NCBI GenBank assembly: GCA_023251755.1 | Contig: JAHEYF010000044.1 | Location: 1-34,818 of the forward strand | From: Bacteroidota bacterium | GTDB taxonomy: Bacteria; Bacteroidota; Bacteroidia; B-17B0; Aurantibacillaceae | Direction: 5' to 3' | DNA: 34,818 nucleotides | Shown here: piece by piece, positions 33,085 through 34,818 of the stretch | Numbering within the stretch: the stretch's first letter is position 1 | Layout: every line of letters starts with the position of its first letter | Made by a program: the position numbers and the translations under genes | Notes under the pieces: model-generated | What the model saw: the letters and a program-made list of their open reading frames with translations, nothing else | Databases searched by the model: none | What the model was told of the DNA's origin: nothing

Positions 33085-33879
33085 ATGATATTTTCTGTTA
33101 TTAAGGACTGGCTAAAAGGAAGCAATAAATTAGAGCGTTTTTGGTTATTGGCTAAAATTGAATACAAACTCAGGTATTATGAGAATACCTTAGGCTTATT
33201 ATGGGCATTGGTAAAACCGGTTTCCGAAATTGTTATCTACTATATTGCCTTTGAATTAATTATGAAACAGGGGGTACCTAATTTCGTTTCTTTTTTGTTT
33301 TTAGGTTTGATACTCTGGAATTTTTTTCTGGAAAGTTCAACCGGCACCATTCAATTGCTGGCTACAAAAAAATACCTGTACGAATACACCAATATGAATA
33401 AAATAGAGATTTACCTCTCTGTTATCGGGAGTAACCTCATTGGTTTTGGTTTCAATTTTATTATGTTCATTTTATACTATATTATTTTTGAAACCGGAAC
33501 TTATATCTCTTGGCACATCATTCTTATTTTACCAATTGTCTTCAATCTTATTTTATTCTCTTTGGCCTTTTCTTTGATTTTAAGTACCATTTATGTTTTA
33601 GCCAAAGACATTCAGCAAATATGGAATATTCTTGCAGGATTAGGCTTTTGGATTTCCCCTATTTTATTTAAACTTGAAGTGTTACGCGAACGGCTTCCTG
33701 GCGTTGATTTTATCAACCCCATTTCAAGTATTGTGATTAATGCCCGCCATGTTATCTTGAATCATCAGTTACCCGAATGGGATTTGTTTTTATGGGGCTT
33801 TGCTTATTCAGGATTTTTTCTGTTGATCGGGTTTTATATGTTAAATAATATTGGTGCCAGGGCCGCTGAAAAATTATAA
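33085..33879 (+). CDS. wzm: Polysaccharide ABC transporter permease
   Basis: A 264-residue ABC-2 type membrane protein with a short cytoplasmic N-terminus, an amphipathic stretch (LLAKIEYKLRYYENTLGLLWALVKP, about 21-45) typical of Wzm/KpsM/TagG proteins, and about six hydrophobic segments near 42-62, 67-87, 108-134, 142-170, 176-194 and 232-255. It forms the channel that exports a completed glycan chain across the inner membrane. It begins 3 bp after the GT4-GT2 gene stop and is followed 5 bp later by the ATPase gene. Confidence 0.92.
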   Translation: MIFSVIKDWLKGSNKLERFWLLAKIEYKLRYYENTLGLLWALVKPVSEIVIYYIAFELIMKQGVPNFVSFLFLGLILWNFFLESSTGTIQLLATKKYLYEYTNMNKIEIYLSVIGSNLIGFGFNFIMFILYYIIFETGTYISWHIILILPIVFNLILFSLAFSLILSTIYVLAKDIQQIWNILAGLGFWISPILFKLEVLRERLPGVDFINPISSIVINARHVILNHQLPEWDLFLWGFAYSGFFLLIGFYMLNNIGARAAEKL

Positions 33880-33884
33880 GAGAG

Positions 33885-34631
33885 ATGGAGCATACTATAA
33901 ACGACGATATAGCTATTTTAGCAAAAAACATCAGTAAAACTTTTCACATTACTGAAGACAACCACAACACAGTTAAACAACGTTTGTTTAATATTTTTAA
34001 TCCGCCCCGTGCAAAGGAAGTCCCTGCGCTTAAGTTCATGGACCTGGAAATAAAAAAGGGGGAATGTTTTGGGGTGATCGGAAGAAACGGATCAGGGAAG
34101 TCTACCCTCACAAGGGTACTGGCTGGTGTATACCCGGTTGATTCGGGTTATGTAAGAATCAACGGTTCGTCCATGTTAATGAACCTGGGTGTTGGGATGA
34201 GCCACGAATTAACGGCACGCGAAAATGTATATGTATCCGGCTCGGTACTGGGTTTAAAAATTAAAGAAGTAGACGCCATTTTTGACCAGATCATTGATTT
34301 TGCTGAGTTAAGGGAATTTACAGATACCAAAATAAAATACTTTTCTTCGGGCATGGTGGCGCGTCTGGCTTTTTCAATAGCCGTAAACGCCGGTGCAGAC
34401 ATTATGTTTTTGGACGAAATTTTTGCCGTTGGTGATGTGAAGTTCCAGGAGAAAGCCGTGAAGGTGTTTGAAAAAAGCTGGATCGAAGGAAAGACGGTTG
34501 TGCTGATCAGCCATAGTATGGAAGTGATAGGCAAATACTGCCAGCGGGTTGCCTATATGAAACACGGAGAATTAATATTTGTAGGCCCGCCGGATGAAGC
34601 GATTAAACTGTATATGGAGGAAGGAAGTTAG
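33885..34631 (+). CDS. wzt: Polysaccharide ABC transporter ATP-binding protein, short Wzt form
   Basis: 248 residues. Walker A is GRNGSGKST (66-74). The signature motif is SSGMVARLAFS rather than the canonical LSGGQ, as is typical of O-antigen and teichoic acid exporters. Walker B is MFLDEIFAVGD, and the H-loop is VVLISHSM. It energises the adjacent permease. The protein ends shortly after the nucleotide-binding domain, so it lacks the C-terminal carbohydrate-binding domain that many Wzt proteins use to recognise a terminal cap on the chain. A purine-rich AGAGAG immediately precedes the ATG. A hairpin repeat and a terminator follow. Confidence 0.93.
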   Translation: MEHTINDDIAILAKNISKTFHITEDNHNTVKQRLFNIFNPPRAKEVPALKFMDLEIKKGECFGVIGRNGSGKSTLTRVLAGVYPVDSGYVRINGSSMLMNLGVGMSHELTARENVYVSGSVLGLKIKEVDAIFDQIIDFAELREFTDTKIKYFSSGMVARLAFSIAVNAGADIMFLDEIFAVGDVKFQEKAVKVFEKSWIEGKTVVLISHSMEVIGKYCQRVAYMKHGELIFVGPPDEAIKLYMEEGS

Positions 34632-34692
34632 TACGTTTATTGTTCTTTCGTTTATTCGTTCATAGATCCGAAACTAAAGAACGAAAAAACTA
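34632..34692. repeat. Family B hairpin repeat downstream of wzt
   Basis: GTTTATTCGTTC (34650-34661) faces GAACGAAAAAAC (34679-34690), an inverted repeat with one mismatch in 12 bp, with a CTATTAAACGG extension also seen near 19253-19264. It is the third location of the GTTTATTCGTT family and again begins just 3' of a coding sequence. Confidence 0.65.
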
Positions 34693-34762
34693 TTAAACGG
34701 GTATAATAGCAAAAAATAGTTGGTAAAACCCTCAGAATCCTTCACCACTAAAGGGTTTGATT

Positions 34763-34798
34763 AAAGGATATTGAAAACGTTTTCAATATCCTTTTTTT
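34763..34798 (+). terminator. Intrinsic terminator after the polysaccharide cluster
   Basis: AAAGGATATTGAAAAC (34763-34778) is immediately followed by its exact reverse complement (34779-34794), a perfect 32-bp palindrome, and the T run continues to 34798. It lies 131 bp past the wzt stop. A palindromic protein-binding site is the alternative, but the T tract favours termination. Confidence 0.75.
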
Positions 34799-34801
34799 GT
34801 A

Positions 34802-34818
34802 TATGAAAAAGTCAAAAA
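34802..34818. repeat. Partial family A-like repeat at the window edge
   Basis: The last bases read ATGAAAAAGTCAAAAA, similar to AAGTCAAAA at 14-22 and 22276-22285. The copy is cut by the end of the window, and the alternative is the start of a coding sequence (ATG at 34803). Confidence 0.25.

Noticed and set aside
34763-34794. Perfect 32-bp palindrome considered as an operator or recombination site
   Set aside because: The immediate T tract and its place after the last cluster gene fit an intrinsic terminator better; no integrase is nearby.

Overview
The window looks like chromosomal DNA from a member of the Bacteroidota. The evidence is a TonB-dependent receptor with a carboxypeptidase-regulatory-like domain translationally coupled to a DUF4249 lipoprotein, two secreted proteins with type IX secretion (Por) C-terminal domains, futalosine-pathway menaquinone synthesis (mqnC), and several promoters fitting the Bacteroidota consensus (TTG/TTTG, then 17-20 nt, then TAnnTTTG). 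I cannot name the genus. No tRNA, rRNA, CRISPR array, transposase or phage gene is visible.

Bases 1-22,200 carry ordinary chromosomal genes in short, mostly single-gene units on both strands. In order: the outer-membrane receptor/lipoprotein pair (142-3862, minus); a glycerophosphodiester phosphodiesterase (4147-4992) and a convergent AraC-type regulator; a small T9SS-secreted protein with a CxxCH motif (5889-6737, minus); an FAD glycerol-3-phosphate dehydrogenase (7144-8793); a peptide-binding lipoprotein of the Opp/Dpp type (minus); exonuclease III (minus) divergent from a 1172-residue outer-membrane protein of unknown function; mqnC (minus) divergent from an M17 leucyl aminopeptidase and a secreted protein of unknown function; pdxA; and a T9SS-secreted subtilisin-like protease (minus). 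The phosphodiesterase releases glycerol 3-phosphate, which the dehydrogenase oxidises, so these near neighbours could form one lipid-headgroup salvage route.

Bases 22,488-34,631 hold ten consecutive plus-strand genes for a surface polysaccharide: a GT2 glycosyltransferase, a heptose-7-phosphate kinase (hddA type), a GT4 enzyme with an extra C-terminal beta domain, a 1052-residue protein joining FDxxYYL repeats, an RgpF-like domain and a COG5610-like HAD region, a second RgpF-like protein, a short WbsX-like protein, a fused GT4-GT2 enzyme, and the Wzm/Wzt ABC exporter. Several genes touch or overlap by 1-4 nt, and two or three start with TTG. The middle of the cluster is visibly AT-richer than its flanks. 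The layout fits synthesis in the cytoplasm and export of a finished chain, possibly heptose-containing, by the ABC transporter. A perfect 32-bp palindrome with a T tract lies downstream of wzt and probably ends the transcript.

Two families of dispersed intergenic repeats recur between genes: an AT-rich AAAAGTTAAAAGTCAAAA-like family (four places) and a hairpin-forming GTTTATTCGTT family (three places, one a tandem duplication), the latter always just 3' of a gene. The GTTTATTCGTT hairpins, the multidomain RgpF/HAD protein with its small partners, and the T9SS-secreted CxxCH protein are the items most worth a second look.
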